Below are positions 40,085 through 49,903 of a stretch of DNA of 64,000 nt, piece by piece. A model generated the notes under the pieces. That model was not told the origin of the DNA. It searched no databases and worked only from the letters and a program-made list of their open reading frames with translations. This stretch comes from an uncultured Lachnospiraceae bacterium (GTDB lineage Bacteria; Bacillota; Clostridia; Lachnospirales; Lachnospiraceae). The stretch lies in NCBI GenBank assembly GCA_947576945.1, contig CANPTH010000008.1:1-64000 (forward strand), given 5' to 3'. Made by a program: the position numbers and the translations under genes. Numbering within the stretch: position 1 is the stretch's first letter; each line of letters opens with the position of its first letter.

Positions 40085-40323
40085 TGCGGGCTGGATCAGA
40101 CGTGACGAAGAAGAGAATAGTACGGACAAGGAGCGTGGCAGAGAGAGGATCAATGGTGGAAGGTTCTTACGTGAGATGTTCGGAACCGGCCTCGGAGTCC
40201 TGTGTGAGGAGCACAGCGCAGCACCGGCGATAACGGTAAGAGAAGATGAGCGCATAGGCGTTAATTAGGGTGGTACCGCCGAGATTTCGGTCCCTTACGG
40301 GATGGAAAGCCCGGCGTTTTTTA
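40085..40323 (+). promoter_or_regulatory. T-box leader of proS
   Basis: T-box sequence AGGGTGGTACCGCC (40267-40280), terminator ending CCCGGCGTTTTTT, upstream AGAGAG...GGTGGAAG stem I-like features. Confidence 0.85.
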
Positions 40324-40373
40324 TTTCATTTTCAATCAGGAATTTGTGCCGAAGCGTCACAAATTCTGTTGAC

Positions 40374-40455
40374 CGCAGAGCAGAATCGGAGTATTCTTTC
40401 GGAAAACTTCTGAATTCTGTCCGCAGCGTCAGTGTAAAACGCTTCGGAATGGAGG
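40374..40455 (+). repeat. Dispersed repeat R, copy 1 (immediately upstream of proS)
   Basis: CGCAGAGCAGAAT...GAATTCTGTCCGCAGCGTCAGTGTAAAACGCTTCGGAATGGAGG; related copy 54614-54673. Confidence 0.75.
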
Positions 40456-40460
40456 AAAAA

Positions 40461-41891
40461 ATGGCTGACAGGAAATTAGTTGAAGCGATCACTTCCATGG
40501 AAGATGATTTCGCGCAGTGGTACACAGACGTGGTCAAGAAGGCGGAGCTTCTGGACTATACGAGCATTAAAGGATGCATGGTGTTTAAGCCGGCGGGATA
40601 TGCGATCTGGGAATTGATTCAGAAGCAGATGGATGATATGTTTAAGGCGACGGGAGTGCAGAACGTCTATCTGCCCATGTTTATCTCGGAAAGCCTCTTG
40701 AACAAGGAGAAAGATCATGTGGAAGGATTTGCGCCGGAAGTGGCATGGGTGACGCATGGCGGTACTCGGCCTCTTCAGGAACGGCTTTGCGTGAGACCTA
40801 CGTCCGAGACGCTTTTCTGTGATTATTATAAGAATGTGGTGCAGTCCTACCGTGATCTGCCCCAGGTGTGCAACCAGTGGTGCTCCGTTGTGCGCTGGGA
40901 GAAGGAGACGAGACCTTTCCTGCGCAGCCGTGAGTTCTTATGGCAGGAGGGTCATACCGCGCATGCTACGGCCGGGGAAGCGGAGGAAAGGACAGTGCAG
41001 ATGCTGAATGTCTACGCTGATTTCTGTGAGCAGGTGCTGGCAATCCCCGTGATCAAGGGACAGAAGACGGAGAAGGAGAAATTTGCCGGCGCTGCGGCAA
41101 CTTATACCATTGAAGCCCTGATGCATGACGGTAAGGCGCTGCAGTCCGGTACCAGCCATAACTTTGGTGACGGTTTCGCCAGGGCATTCGGTATTCAGTT
41201 TACGGATAAGGACAATACGTTAAAATATGTGCATCAGACTTCCTGGGGCGCTTCTACCCGCCTGATCGGTGCGCTTATCATGGTACATGGTGACAACTCC
41301 GGCCTGGTGCTGCCTCCCAGAATCGCACCTGTACAGATCATGATCATTCCCATCCAGCAGAAGAAGGAAGGCGTGCTGGATAAGGCGTATGAACTGCGAG
41401 ACAGGCTGAACGGTTTCCGTGTAAAAGTGGACGATGCGGACAAGAGTCCCGGCTGGAAGTTCTCGGAGCAGGAGATGCGCGGAATTCCGATCCGTGTGGA
41501 GATCGGGCCTAAAGATATCGAGGCGAACAAGTGCGTGATCTGCCGTCGTGATACGAGGGAGAAGATTGAGGTATCTCTGGATGAGCTTGAGACGAAAGCC
41601 GGAGAGATCCTGGAGAAGATGCAGACGGAAATGCTCGAGCGCGCCCGGGCGCACAGGGATGCCCATACCTATACGGCAGAGAATATGGAAGAGTTCCGCA
41701 GACTGTTTACGGAGAAGTCCGGATTCGTGAAGGCGATGTGGTGCGGGGATCAGGCATGTGAGGATAAGATCAAGGAAGAACTTGCAGTTACCAGCCGGTG
41801 TATGCCTTTTGAGCAGGAGACGATCGCGGATGTGTGTGTCTGCTGCGGCAAGCCTGCCAAGAAGATGGTTTATTGGGGAAGAGCATACTAA
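40461..41891 (+). CDS. proS: Prolyl-tRNA synthetase
   Basis: [14 protein letters not shown]-type N-terminus, [30 protein letters not shown] 40461 after GGAGG. Confidence 0.95.
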   Translation: MADRKLVEAITSMEDDFAQWYTDVVKKAELLDYTSIKGCMVFKPAGYAIWELIQKQMDDMFKATGVQNVYLPMFISESLLNKEKDHVEGFAPEVAWVTHGGTRPLQERLCVRPTSETLFCDYYKNVVQSYRDLPQVCNQWCSVVRWEKETRPFLRSREFLWQEGHTAHATAGEAEERTVQMLNVYADFCEQVLAIPVIKGQKTEKEKFAGAAATYTIEALMHDGKALQSGTSHNFGDGFARAFGIQFTDKDNTLKYVHQTSWGASTRLIGALIMVHGDNSGLVLPPRIAPVQIMIIPIQQKKEGVLDKAYELRDRLNGFRVKVDDADKSPGWKFSEQEMRGIPIRVEIGPKDIEANKCVICRRDTREKIEVSLDELETKAGEILEKMQTEMLERARAHRDAHTYTAENMEEFRRLFTEKSGFVKAMWCGDQACEDKIKEELAVTSRCMPFEQETIADVCVCCGKPAKKMVYWGRAY

Positions 41892-41978
41892 GCGTTTGTA
41901 TTTTTGTACGGATTGGATTAAAATGATATAAACTGCATGTTTTTGTATAAAATATAAAGTAAAGGGGTGGAAGTTGAA

Positions 41979-43172
41979 ATGAATGTTTTGGTGATTAACT
42001 GCGGTTCTTCTTCCTTGAAGTATCAGCTGATCAACAGCGATTCGGAAGAGGTGCTGGCAAAAGGGTTATGCGAGAGGATCGGGATTGACGGCAGCGCGAT
42101 CGTACATCAGCCTGCAGGCGGTGAGAAGGTTAAGAGTGAGATAGATATGCCGAATCATACGAAGGCGGTACAGCTGGTGATTGAGAAGCTGACAGATCCT
42201 CAGGTGGGCGTGATCTCTTCCCTGGATGAGATCGACGCGGTGGGACATCGTATCGTACATGGCGGTGAGAAATTTGCCACTTCGGTGGTGTTGGATGATG
42301 AGGTTCTGGCCGCCATCGAACAGTGTAACGATCTGGCGCCGCTCCACAATCCGGCCAATCTGATCGGGATCAATTCCTGTAAGGAGATCATGCCGAATGT
42401 GCCGATGGTGGGCGTATTCGACACGGCGTTTCATCAGACGATGCCGAAGAAGGCATATCTGTATGGCCTGCCGTTGGACTATTATGAGAAGTATAAGGTA
42501 CGCCGCTATGGTTTCCATGGCACCAGCCACGATTTTGTTTCCAGGCGGGCTGCAGAACTGCTCGGTAAAGATATCAGGGATCTGAAGATCATCGTATGCC
42601 ATCTGGGCAACGGCGCTTCCGTATCAGCAGTGCAGTACGGCAAATCCGTGGATACTTCCATGGGCCTGACGCCGCTTGAGGGATTGATTATGGGTACGCG
42701 GTCCGGCGATCTGGACCCGGCGATCGTTACTTTTATCGCGCAGAAGGAAGGCGTCAGCGCAGAAGAAGTGATCAATACCTGCAATAAGAAGTCCGGCGTG
42801 CTGGGATTGTCCGGCGGTGTTTCCAGTGATTTCCGTGATCTGGGCGATGCGGCGCAGGCAGGCAATGAAGCGGCTAAGACGGCATTGGAGACTTACGGTT
42901 ACCGCGTCGGGAAATATATCGGCGCTTATGCGGCGGCCATGAATGGTGTTGATGCGATCGTGTTTACAGCCGGTGTGGGAGAGAATAACGCCATGGCGAG
43001 AGCAGAGGTCGGAAAATATATCGGCTATCTGGGAACCAATATCGATCCTGAGAAGAATAAACTGCGCGGAGAAGAGGTGATTCTGTCCGATGAAGGGGCC
43101 AGGGTTACCGTGATGGTGATTCCCACCAATGAAGAACTTGCAATTGCAAGAGAGACCGTGCGTCTGGTGTAA
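41979..43172 (+). CDS. ackA: Acetate kinase
   Basis: [40 protein letters not shown]. Confidence 0.97.
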   Translation: MNVLVINCGSSSLKYQLINSDSEEVLAKGLCERIGIDGSAIVHQPAGGEKVKSEIDMPNHTKAVQLVIEKLTDPQVGVISSLDEIDAVGHRIVHGGEKFATSVVLDDEVLAAIEQCNDLAPLHNPANLIGINSCKEIMPNVPMVGVFDTAFHQTMPKKAYLYGLPLDYYEKYKVRRYGFHGTSHDFVSRRAAELLGKDIRDLKIIVCHLGNGASVSAVQYGKSVDTSMGLTPLEGLIMGTRSGDLDPAIVTFIAQKEGVSAEEVINTCNKKSGVLGLSGGVSSDFRDLGDAAQAGNEAAKTALETYGYRVGKYIGAYAAAMNGVDAIVFTAGVGENNAMARAEVGKYIGYLGTNIDPEKNKLRGEEVILSDEGARVTVMVIPTNEELAIARETVRLV

Positions 43173-43207
43173 TCATAAGATGTGCGGCCCGCTGAGCGGC
43201 AGATTGC

Positions 43208-43266
43208 GAGACTTTCACAGCATGGATGGCCATGCGGCAGGTTGCGCATGATGGTGGTTTACTATA
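43208..43266. repeat. Dispersed hairpin repeat, degenerate inverted copy 3
   Basis: Reverse complement TATAGTAAACCACCATCATGCGCAACCTGCCGCATGGCCATCCATGCTGTGAAAGTC matches 15049-15131 family. Confidence 0.65.
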
Positions 43267-43277
43267 AGGGGACCTTT

Positions 43278-43739
43278 ATGAGAGAACGGAAAAGAAAAAA
43301 GAAAGGTACGGGAAAAATTGTTTTTCTCAGCTTTTTCATATTAATATGCCTGATCGTTCTGGTCGTTTTGGTAAAGGGATCTTTTTCGGCAGACAAAATA
43401 ACGGACGGAATAAAATCTGCGGTGACCAGGAAAGTGACGGAAACGGTCATGGAGCAGGCTGTTCAGAAGGCATTGGAAAGTTCCGGTGATTCCCAGGCAG
43501 CCGAGAAGGCAAAGGAAATTGTGGGAAATATGGATGAATCGGATAAGAAAGAGGCGGAAGCGATTATTGAGAAGTATGCCGACAGCGAGACTTTATCCGA
43601 TTGTCTGGAGATTATGGGAGACGGTATCGACAGTGAGTCTGTTGCGGAAGTTAAGCAGTATCTTGAACAGAGCGTTTCCGACGAGGATATTCAGAAACTG
43701 CAGGAGTTGTATGAGAAATACGGCGGAGCGACGCCGTAG
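43278..43739 (+). CDS. Hypothetical protein with one N-terminal TM
   Basis: MRERKRKKKGTGKIVFLSFFILICLIVLVVLVKG; acidic helical remainder. Confidence 0.65.
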   Translation: MRERKRKKKGTGKIVFLSFFILICLIVLVVLVKGSFSADKITDGIKSAVTRKVTETVMEQAVQKALESSGDSQAAEKAKEIVGNMDESDKKEAEAIIEKYADSETLSDCLEIMGDGIDSESVAEVKQYLEQSVSDEDIQKLQELYEKYGGATP

Positions 43740-43930
43740 GGATGGTTTCTGCAGCAGATAATGCAGCGATTCGTAAAAATAATAAATATGGCCCGAAATG
43801 ACCGGACAGCAAGAGGAGCTGCCGCAAATGATGCGGCGCTCCTTTTGTTGTCTGCAGGAAATGAATCTGTTTATATAAGGTTATGAAATGTGATGCGCTG
43901 CCGTGTTTATCCAGGGTTTGCAATAAAAGG

Positions 43931-43959
43931 TTGACAGACGTATACCTTTGCGGTAATAT
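43931..43959 (+). promoter_or_regulatory. Consensus sigma-A promoter of blaI/M56 operon
   Basis: TTGACA-17-TAATAT, flanked by TACCTTT...AAAGGTA dyad. Confidence 0.75.
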
Positions 43960-44030
43960 GTGTTTGAAAGGTAAACGATTGTATACCAAAATTTGGCAGG
44001 AATGGCAGTATTTTCAGAAGGGAGGATAGG

Positions 44031-44402
44031 ATGGTCAGTTTATCGGACGGAGAATGGAAGATTATGAACAGGTTGTGGGAGAGCGGAGGGAGTACGATTA
44101 CCGGGCTGACGACCGATTTAGAGAAAGAGACGGGGTGGGATAAGCATATTATCATTACCATGCTGGGACGGATGGAGAAGAAGGAGGCTGTTGCGCACAG
44201 GCAGGGCGGCAGGGCTAAGGTCTTCTATCCGCTGGTATCCCGTGAGGAAGTTTCCATGCAGGAGACACGCGGTTTTCTGCAGAAGGTGTACCGGGGCAGC
44301 CTGGGTATGATGGTGAATGCCATGGTGACGGATCAGGCCTTGTCTGAGCAGGAGATTCAGGAACTGTACGATATTCTGGAGCAGGCAAGGAAGAGAGAAT
44401 GA
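44031..44402 (+). CDS. BlaI/MecI/CopY-family repressor
   Basis: LSDGEWKIMNRLWESGGSTITGLTTDLEKETGWDKHIIITMLGRMEKKEAV. Confidence 0.93.
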   Translation: MVSLSDGEWKIMNRLWESGGSTITGLTTDLEKETGWDKHIIITMLGRMEKKEAVAHRQGGRAKVFYPLVSREEVSMQETRGFLQKVYRGSLGMMVNAMVTDQALSEQEIQELYDILEQARKRE

Positions 44403-44493
44403 GGGTATACAGTATCTGTTTAAAGGAGAACAGGGTATACGGGTATGAGCCGCTTATAAAGTTGAAAACAGGCAGAATAAAGAGGGATATGTT

Positions 44494-46938
44494 ATGAAGG
44501 AGATTGTGATTACAGTTTCATTTTTAATTCTATGCATTATGCTGATCAGACATTTATTCAGGGGCAGGATCAGCAACAGGCTGCAGTATGCGCTGTGGCT
44601 GCTGGTGGCAGTACGGCTGATAGTTCCGATATCTGCGCAGATTTATCTTTCACTTGGAGAAATAGATGAATTTCGTATTATGGATCTGGTGAAAAGGCTG
44701 GAGGGAGATTACGGCGATATCACGGAACATCTGGAGCAGCCGTTGAGCTTCACGATGAATCTGGATTCCATGGGCGGTGCATGGATTGCAGAGAAAATGC
44801 TGGGAGAAGAAATATCGTATTTGGATGAAGCGGATGGCCCGACGAGTATATTCCTCGCCGGATCCGTCGGATTCACGTGGCTGGATCTTCTGCGGTGGAT
44901 CTGGTTTGGCGGTATGGGCGTGATGGCGGTGTGGATGGCGGCCGTTAATCTGCGGTTTTGCCGTAAGCTGCACAGGGAGCGGCGGAAATTTCTGCTGCCG
45001 GAAGGAGTGACGGGCAGGCTGCATTCGAAAGTCCTGGCAAGTCTGCGCAGAGGCAGGGTTTATACGTTGGAGGAACTGGTGTCTCCGTGCCTGTACGGAG
45101 TACCAGGGCTGGAAGCTGTCTACCTGCCGGAGGCTGTTACGCAGGAGGAAGACAGACTGTGCCACGTGCTTACCCACGAGATCTGCCATAAACGGCACGG
45201 CGATGGATTCTGGTCGCTGCTGCGCAATGCCCTTTTGGTATGTTATTGGTTCCATCCGTTGGTGTGGGTCGCGGCAGTGTTGTCCAGGAGAGACTGTGAA
45301 CTTGCCTGTGACGAGGGAGCGCTGCTGTTGCTGGGAGAGCAGGAGAGAATCAGTTATGGGAAGACTTTACTTTCTATTATAGCCGGCAGGGGAAAGCTTT
45401 CTGATTTTGCCTGTACGGCCACTACCATGACCGGATCAGGCAGAAGCGTGAAGGAACGGATCCGCTGTATTGCCGAGAAACCCAGAGTACTTGGTGCGGC
45501 GGCAGCAGCAGTGCTTATTCTGATTACGGCAGCGTCGCTGCTTGTCTTTACGAAGAGTCCGCAGTTTACCGGCGGTATATGGGACAGCGGAACGATCTAT
45601 GTAATGACGGAGGATAAGCGGATCATGCTGCCCGATTCCATAGCCGGGATCAGCGGATATACGGGGGAGGAGGGTAATCATAAGAATCTGATTGTTTATC
45701 AGGTTGCTTCCGACCAGGAGGTGGGCAGGTTCTGTACGGTTTCTTTCGAAGAAGCGGCAGCGCTGGTGGATGCAGGCCGGTCGGTGGTACCGCTTGGAAC
45801 CTACGGGAAGAACGGACAGCTTCGGGAGTATATGGGGCTTGCGGCCCAACAGGTGACGCAGCATGGGTATTTCCCGTCGGAAGAAGATGCGGTAGATACA
45901 GAGGATGGGGCGCCGCAAACAGAAACGAAACGTGAAAGCAGCATAAAACGCAGTGAGAAGGATCCCTTCGCTTTTGACGGCAGGACGGAGTGGGAAGAAG
46001 ACGAATCCTACGAGAGTGCGAAAAAGCCTTTTGCTTTTGATGGGAAAAATGAATGGGGTATAGAAGAACCGCAGCAGGTTGAGCAGGAAGCGGAACATGC
46101 ACAAAGCAGCGTAGCAGGAACGGACAGTAATATCGAGGAATCGACAACTTATATCATATCGGATGAAATGGCTGATCCGGACACGGCGGGCGAAGAGGCG
46201 GCGACTTATCTGCCGGAGGCGTCAAACCCTGAGGCGGACGGTTCCACGGTTTACCTGCCGGAGGAGCCGGGTACCGAAACAGACGGTTCCACGGTTTATC
46301 TGCCGGAGGAGACGATTACAACGACATACTATCCGTATAACACAGGTCTCACGGACTGTTATATTTATCTGACGGCCGATCATTCCAGGGTAAAAGATAG
46401 GGATCTGGAAGAAATGCGCTATATTGACGACGAGCTTAAAGCAGCTGCCGCAGCCGTGATTGTAACCGATATCAACCGGGATATCACGGAGAAGACTTTC
46501 GAGTCGCTGGCAGAACGGAAGACACAGTATCTGGGCGATGCTTCGGCAGTGGTAGCGTTGGTGAATACGCTGCCTTTCCCGGAAGGAATTTCCTATAAAG
46601 GAACGGAGCTTACCACCGCTGCATCCCGGAAGAAGTCCCTGCGTATTTTGTGTGACCTGACGGCATCGGAACAGGATATGCTGTATGTGAATCATGATGT
46701 GCTGCGTTTTGACGGGGTAATGCTTTTTGCTACGATAGAGAATCTGGAAGAATGTGTTTTCGCAGTGATGGGTGAGGATGGTTCTTTGCTGGAAGAGATG
46801 GTATATGACAGAGCGGAGCTGACAGAGTGGATCGGTGTGGAAAGTCTGTGGCAGGATCTGGAGGGGGAGAAGCTGCAGACGTGGCTTAAGGATCTGCACC
46901 AGCGTGTGCTCAAGAGCCTGTATTGGACTCTCGATTAA
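44494..46938 (+). CDS. M56 family (BlaR1-like) membrane metallopeptidase with long C-terminal extension
   Basis: HVLTHEICHKRHGDGFWSLLRN; YWFHPLVWVAAVLSRRDCELACDEGAL; downstream of BlaI. Confidence 0.9.
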   Translation: MKEIVITVSFLILCIMLIRHLFRGRISNRLQYALWLLVAVRLIVPISAQIYLSLGEIDEFRIMDLVKRLEGDYGDITEHLEQPLSFTMNLDSMGGAWIAEKMLGEEISYLDEADGPTSIFLAGSVGFTWLDLLRWIWFGGMGVMAVWMAAVNLRFCRKLHRERRKFLLPEGVTGRLHSKVLASLRRGRVYTLEELVSPCLYGVPGLEAVYLPEAVTQEEDRLCHVLTHEICHKRHGDGFWSLLRNALLVCYWFHPLVWVAAVLSRRDCELACDEGALLLLGEQERISYGKTLLSIIAGRGKLSDFACTATTMTGSGRSVKERIRCIAEKPRVLGAAAAAVLILITAASLLVFTKSPQFTGGIWDSGTIYVMTEDKRIMLPDSIAGISGYTGEEGNHKNLIVYQVASDQEVGRFCTVSFEEAAALVDAGRSVVPLGTYGKNGQLREYMGLAAQQVTQHGYFPSEEDAVDTEDGAPQTETKRESSIKRSEKDPFAFDGRTEWEEDESYESAKKPFAFDGKNEWGIEEPQQVEQEAEHAQSSVAGTDSNIEESTTYIISDEMADPDTAGEEAATYLPEASNPEADGSTVYLPEEPGTETDGSTVYLPEETITTTYYPYNTGLTDCYIYLTADHSRVKDRDLEEMRYIDDELKAAAAAVIVTDINRDITEKTFESLAERKTQYLGDASAVVALVNTLPFPEGISYKGTELTTAASRKKSLRILCDLTASEQDMLYVNHDVLRFDGVMLFATIENLEECVFAVMGEDGSLLEEMVYDRAELTEWIGVESLWQDLEGEKLQTWLKDLHQRVLKSLYWTLD
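46233..46312 (+). repeat. 48-bp near-tandem units in M56 extension
   Basis: GACGGTTCCACGGTTTA(C/T)CTGCCGGAGGAG twice (DGSTVYLPEE). Confidence 0.75.
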
Positions 46939-47238
46939 AAAATAAAGAAATTTTAAGAATTATGAAACTTTTTCTTAACCTGAGGACTCTAATATATAAG
47001 AATGAACACGTTCAGTTAGAATTTGCGGTGCAATGTAAGATATCTCTTTTAGAGAAGTTTTAAAGATTTCTCTGATATGATAAGATAGACTTCCATTTCT
47101 ATAGTATACTGACATGGTACCTTCAGTTGGCAGGAGAATCCATGTGTATGCCTTCATTAAAGAAAGGTAACCGGAGATTCAGGGAAGCGGAAGCTTGAGA
47201 GTTGGAACGTAAAATGAGGCACAAAAGAGGGGAAACAA

Positions 47239-48492
47239 GTGGGACAGGTGCAGAGCAGACGACAGCAGGAGATTGAACTTTGGGAATTGTACCAGGGAGA
47301 AGGCAGGGGCGCTGAGAGAGGCAGGCACAAGCGAAATGCCGGCAGAGGCAGCCGGAACGGTGAATATGGAGGATCCGGGCGGAAAGCAGAGGCCGATAGA
47401 AACGACAGAAGGGCAAGCCAGAGAAGGGAAGCGGCCGGAAGCGGCAGAGAGGCAGGCCGGAGAAGGGAAGCAGCCGGAAGCGGCAGAGAGGCAGGCCGGA
47501 GAAGGGAAGCAGCCGGAAGCGGCCGGAGGCGGTCCGGAGAGAGCGGAAGGCGGGCGCAGACCGGAGAAGGCGGCAGCATAAGGTTGTATGAGATGGAGCG
47601 GAACGGATCGAAGCCAGGCAGCCGGACAGTCAGAACTGTGGACAGACACGCGGCCGGTACTATGCGGCAGTCTGGAAATGCCGCCAGAGCACAGCGTATG
47701 GGCCGGGCAAAAGATGTCTCCGGGATCAGTTATATTGGGGCTTCTCCGTATCGGGGCAATGCCCGTCCGGTACAGTCCATTAAGCGGCGGCGGGCACGGC
47801 GCAGAAGAGAGATTCTGAGTAAGTTAGTGATCGCTGTGCTTATGGTGACGTGTCTTGTTATGATTTATTATATAACCGGCGGGATCTACCGGATGACGCA
47901 CAAGAATAAAGAAGAAAAGCCGCTTCCCGTAACAGCGGAGCAGGCCTTCATTGATGACAGCAGCGATACCGGGATATCTCCGCCTGAAGTGATACAGGAT
48001 TTACTGGAAATTAATGAGTATTCCAGGCCGGGAGACAAGATGGGCAGGATCAGCAATATATTTGTCCACTATACGGCTAACCCTGGTACTTCAGCTGCGC
48101 AGAACAGAAGTTATTTTGCAAATCTGGCTGAGACACATGAACGGTCAGCCAGTGCGCACCTGATCATCGGTTATGACGGGGAGCTGATACAATGTATTCC
48201 CTTTGACGAACAGGCTTATGCAGTGATGACGAGGAATGAAGATTCCATATCGATCGAGTGCTGTTACCTGTCTGACGACGGCTCTTTTACTCAGGAAACA
48301 TATGATACATTGATACATACACTGGCATGGCTGGTGGACAAATTTGATCTGTCTGCAGAAGATATCTTAAGACATTATGACTGCGGCGGGAAGCTTTGTC
48401 CCCTGTATTATGCGGAAAATGAAAGTGCGTGGAACCAGCTGCGGCAGGATGTAGAGGCATATCTGGAACAGGCGAGGCAGGAGAAAGCATAA
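47239..48492 (+). CDS. N-acetylmuramoyl-L-alanine amidase (PGRP/Amidase_2-like) with Arg-rich repetitive cytoplasmic N-terminus
   Basis: TM segment LVIAVLMVTCLVMIYYITGG; IFVHYTANPGTSAAQNRSYF, SAHLIIGYDGELIQCIP, DILRHYDCGGKLCP. Confidence 0.88.
   Translation: MGQVQSRRQQEIELWELYQGEGRGAERGRHKRNAGRGSRNGEYGGSGRKAEADRNDRRASQRREAAGSGREAGRRREAAGSGREAGRRREAAGSGRRRSGESGRRAQTGEGGSIRLYEMERNGSKPGSRTVRTVDRHAAGTMRQSGNAARAQRMGRAKDVSGISYIGASPYRGNARPVQSIKRRRARRRREILSKLVIAVLMVTCLVMIYYITGGIYRMTHKNKEEKPLPVTAEQAFIDDSSDTGISPPEVIQDLLEINEYSRPGDKMGRISNIFVHYTANPGTSAAQNRSYFANLAETHERSASAHLIIGYDGELIQCIPFDEQAYAVMTRNEDSISIECCYLSDDGSFTQETYDTLIHTLAWLVDKFDLSAEDILRHYDCGGKLCPLYYAENESAWNQLRQDVEAYLEQARQEKA
47425..47545 (+). repeat. 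39-bp tandem repeat x~3 in amidase N-terminus
   Basis: REAAGSGREAGRR units; DNA GGAAGC(A/G)GCCGGAAGCGGCAGAGAGGCAGGCCGGAGAA. Confidence 0.85.
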
Positions 48493-48517
48493 AATATTGA
48501 CGGAAACATCTCAGATT

Positions 48518-48557
48518 GCAGACAATCAACCTTTGCGGCTGGTTGTCTGTTTTTTGG
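48518..48557 (+). terminator. Terminator after amidase
   Basis: CAGACAATCAACC...GGTTGTCTGTTTTTT. Confidence 0.8.
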
Positions 48558-48639
48558 AGCGTTAGTTTACTTATCTCAAAATCAGAGCAATAAAAATCGA
48601 GAAGCCCCGTAAAACGACAGCTTCCCGACAAAAATAAAA

Positions 48640-48710
48640 AGCGGGTGATGGGAATCGAACCCACGTATCCAGCTTGGAAGGCTGGTGTTCTACCATTGAA
48701 CTACACCCGC
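48640..48710 (-). tRNA. tRNA-Gly (TCC)
   Basis: Reverse complement GCGGGTGTAGTTCAATGGTAGAACACCAGCCTTCCAAGCTGGATACGTGGGTTCGATTCCCATCACCCGCT folds as cloverleaf, anticodon TCC. Confidence 0.95.
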
Positions 48711-48906
48711 ATGCTCATATATTTCTTACGAACAATTAACATATTAACACAGGAATTCGGAAAAGTCAATTCATGAAAAGTAACTAAATTTAACCAAATA
48801 TATCGCAAAATTTGAAAAAAACATAGAAAGACAGACATTACAATGATACAATATAAACAGCAGACAGGCCAGATACACATAACTGGGAAAGGGTGGTGCA
48901 GGGAAT

Positions 48907-49299
48907 ATGGATGTTGGGGGACAACAGACCACAGCGGATAGAAAGCACATTCTGATCGTAGATGATGATCCGGTTGCGCTTAAGACACTTCGGTATTTTT
49001 TACAGGAAAATTATAAGGTGACGCTGATCAGTTCCGGGAAGTCAGCGGTGGATTTTCTGACGAAATATACGCCGGATCTGATCCTGCTGGATTATTTGAT
49101 GCCTGTGCACAATGGCGCAGCCGTTCTGAAAGAGATTCAGAGTAAGGTAGAGACGAAGAATATTCCGGTTTTCTTCCTGACAGGGCAGACGGATGCAGAT
49201 ACGATCAGCGAGTGTCTTGCGCTGCATCCGGCAGGCTATCTTGTAAAGCCGGTGGCGAAAGCGGCTCTGCTTGCCAAGATGGAGGAAGTGCTGGGATGA
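48907..49299 (+). CDS. Stand-alone receiver-domain protein
   Basis: HILIVDDDPVALKTL; PDLILLDYLMP; FLTGQTD; KPV. Confidence 0.9.
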   Translation: MDVGGQQTTADRKHILIVDDDPVALKTLRYFLQENYKVTLISSGKSAVDFLTKYTPDLILLDYLMPVHNGAAVLKEIQSKVETKNIPVFFLTGQTDADTISECLALHPAGYLVKPVAKAALLAKMEEVLG

Positions 49300-49898
49300 A
49301 GGGGATTGACATATCTGTGGGTTTGGAATATGCCGGGGATGATGAAGCGTTGTACCGGGAGATCCTGACAGAATATGCGGACTGTATCGAGGAACAGGCG
49401 CAGGCAATAGAACGTGCCGTGGCGGCAGAAGACATTGAGCGTTTTACGATAGAAGCCCATTCTTTGAAAAGCACTTCCAGAACCATTGGGGCGCAGGGAG
49501 TGTCCGAACAGGCGAGAGAACTGGAGGAATATGGAAAAAGATGTGAGTGGGCGAAGATCCGTGCCGGAATGCCGCAACTGCTGGCATCCTACAGAGGATT
49601 ACGTTCCGTGATCGTATCATATTGTGCGGATGAGCGGAACGAGGAGCAGGAGAAGCGTCCTCTGGATCGTGAGGCGGTGGAAGAACTTCTGGCGCAGCTT
49701 GCGGACAGTCTGGAAGCCTGGGATTCTGTCCGGGCGGAGGAGATCATTGCGGAACTTGCGCGGTATGATCTGGAAGAGGAGTCTGACCTGTACCGGAAGA
49801 ATCTGACTTTGGCAATGGGAAAGTTTGATTATGAGGGGTGCAGGGCCATTGTGATACAATGGCGTGCAGCCACACGTGTTATGAATAAGAAGGCATAG
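49296..49898 (+). CDS. HPt (histidine phosphotransfer) domain protein
   Basis: ATGA overlap; EDIERFTIEAHSLKSTSRTIGAQGVSEQARELEE. Confidence 0.85.
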   Translation: MKGIDISVGLEYAGDDEALYREILTEYADCIEEQAQAIERAVAAEDIERFTIEAHSLKSTSRTIGAQGVSEQARELEEYGKRCEWAKIRAGMPQLLASYRGLRSVIVSYCADERNEEQEKRPLDREAVEELLAQLADSLEAWDSVRAEEIIAELARYDLEEESDLYRKNLTLAMGKFDYEGCRAIVIQWRAATRVMNKKA

Positions 49899-49903
49899 AA
49901 TTT

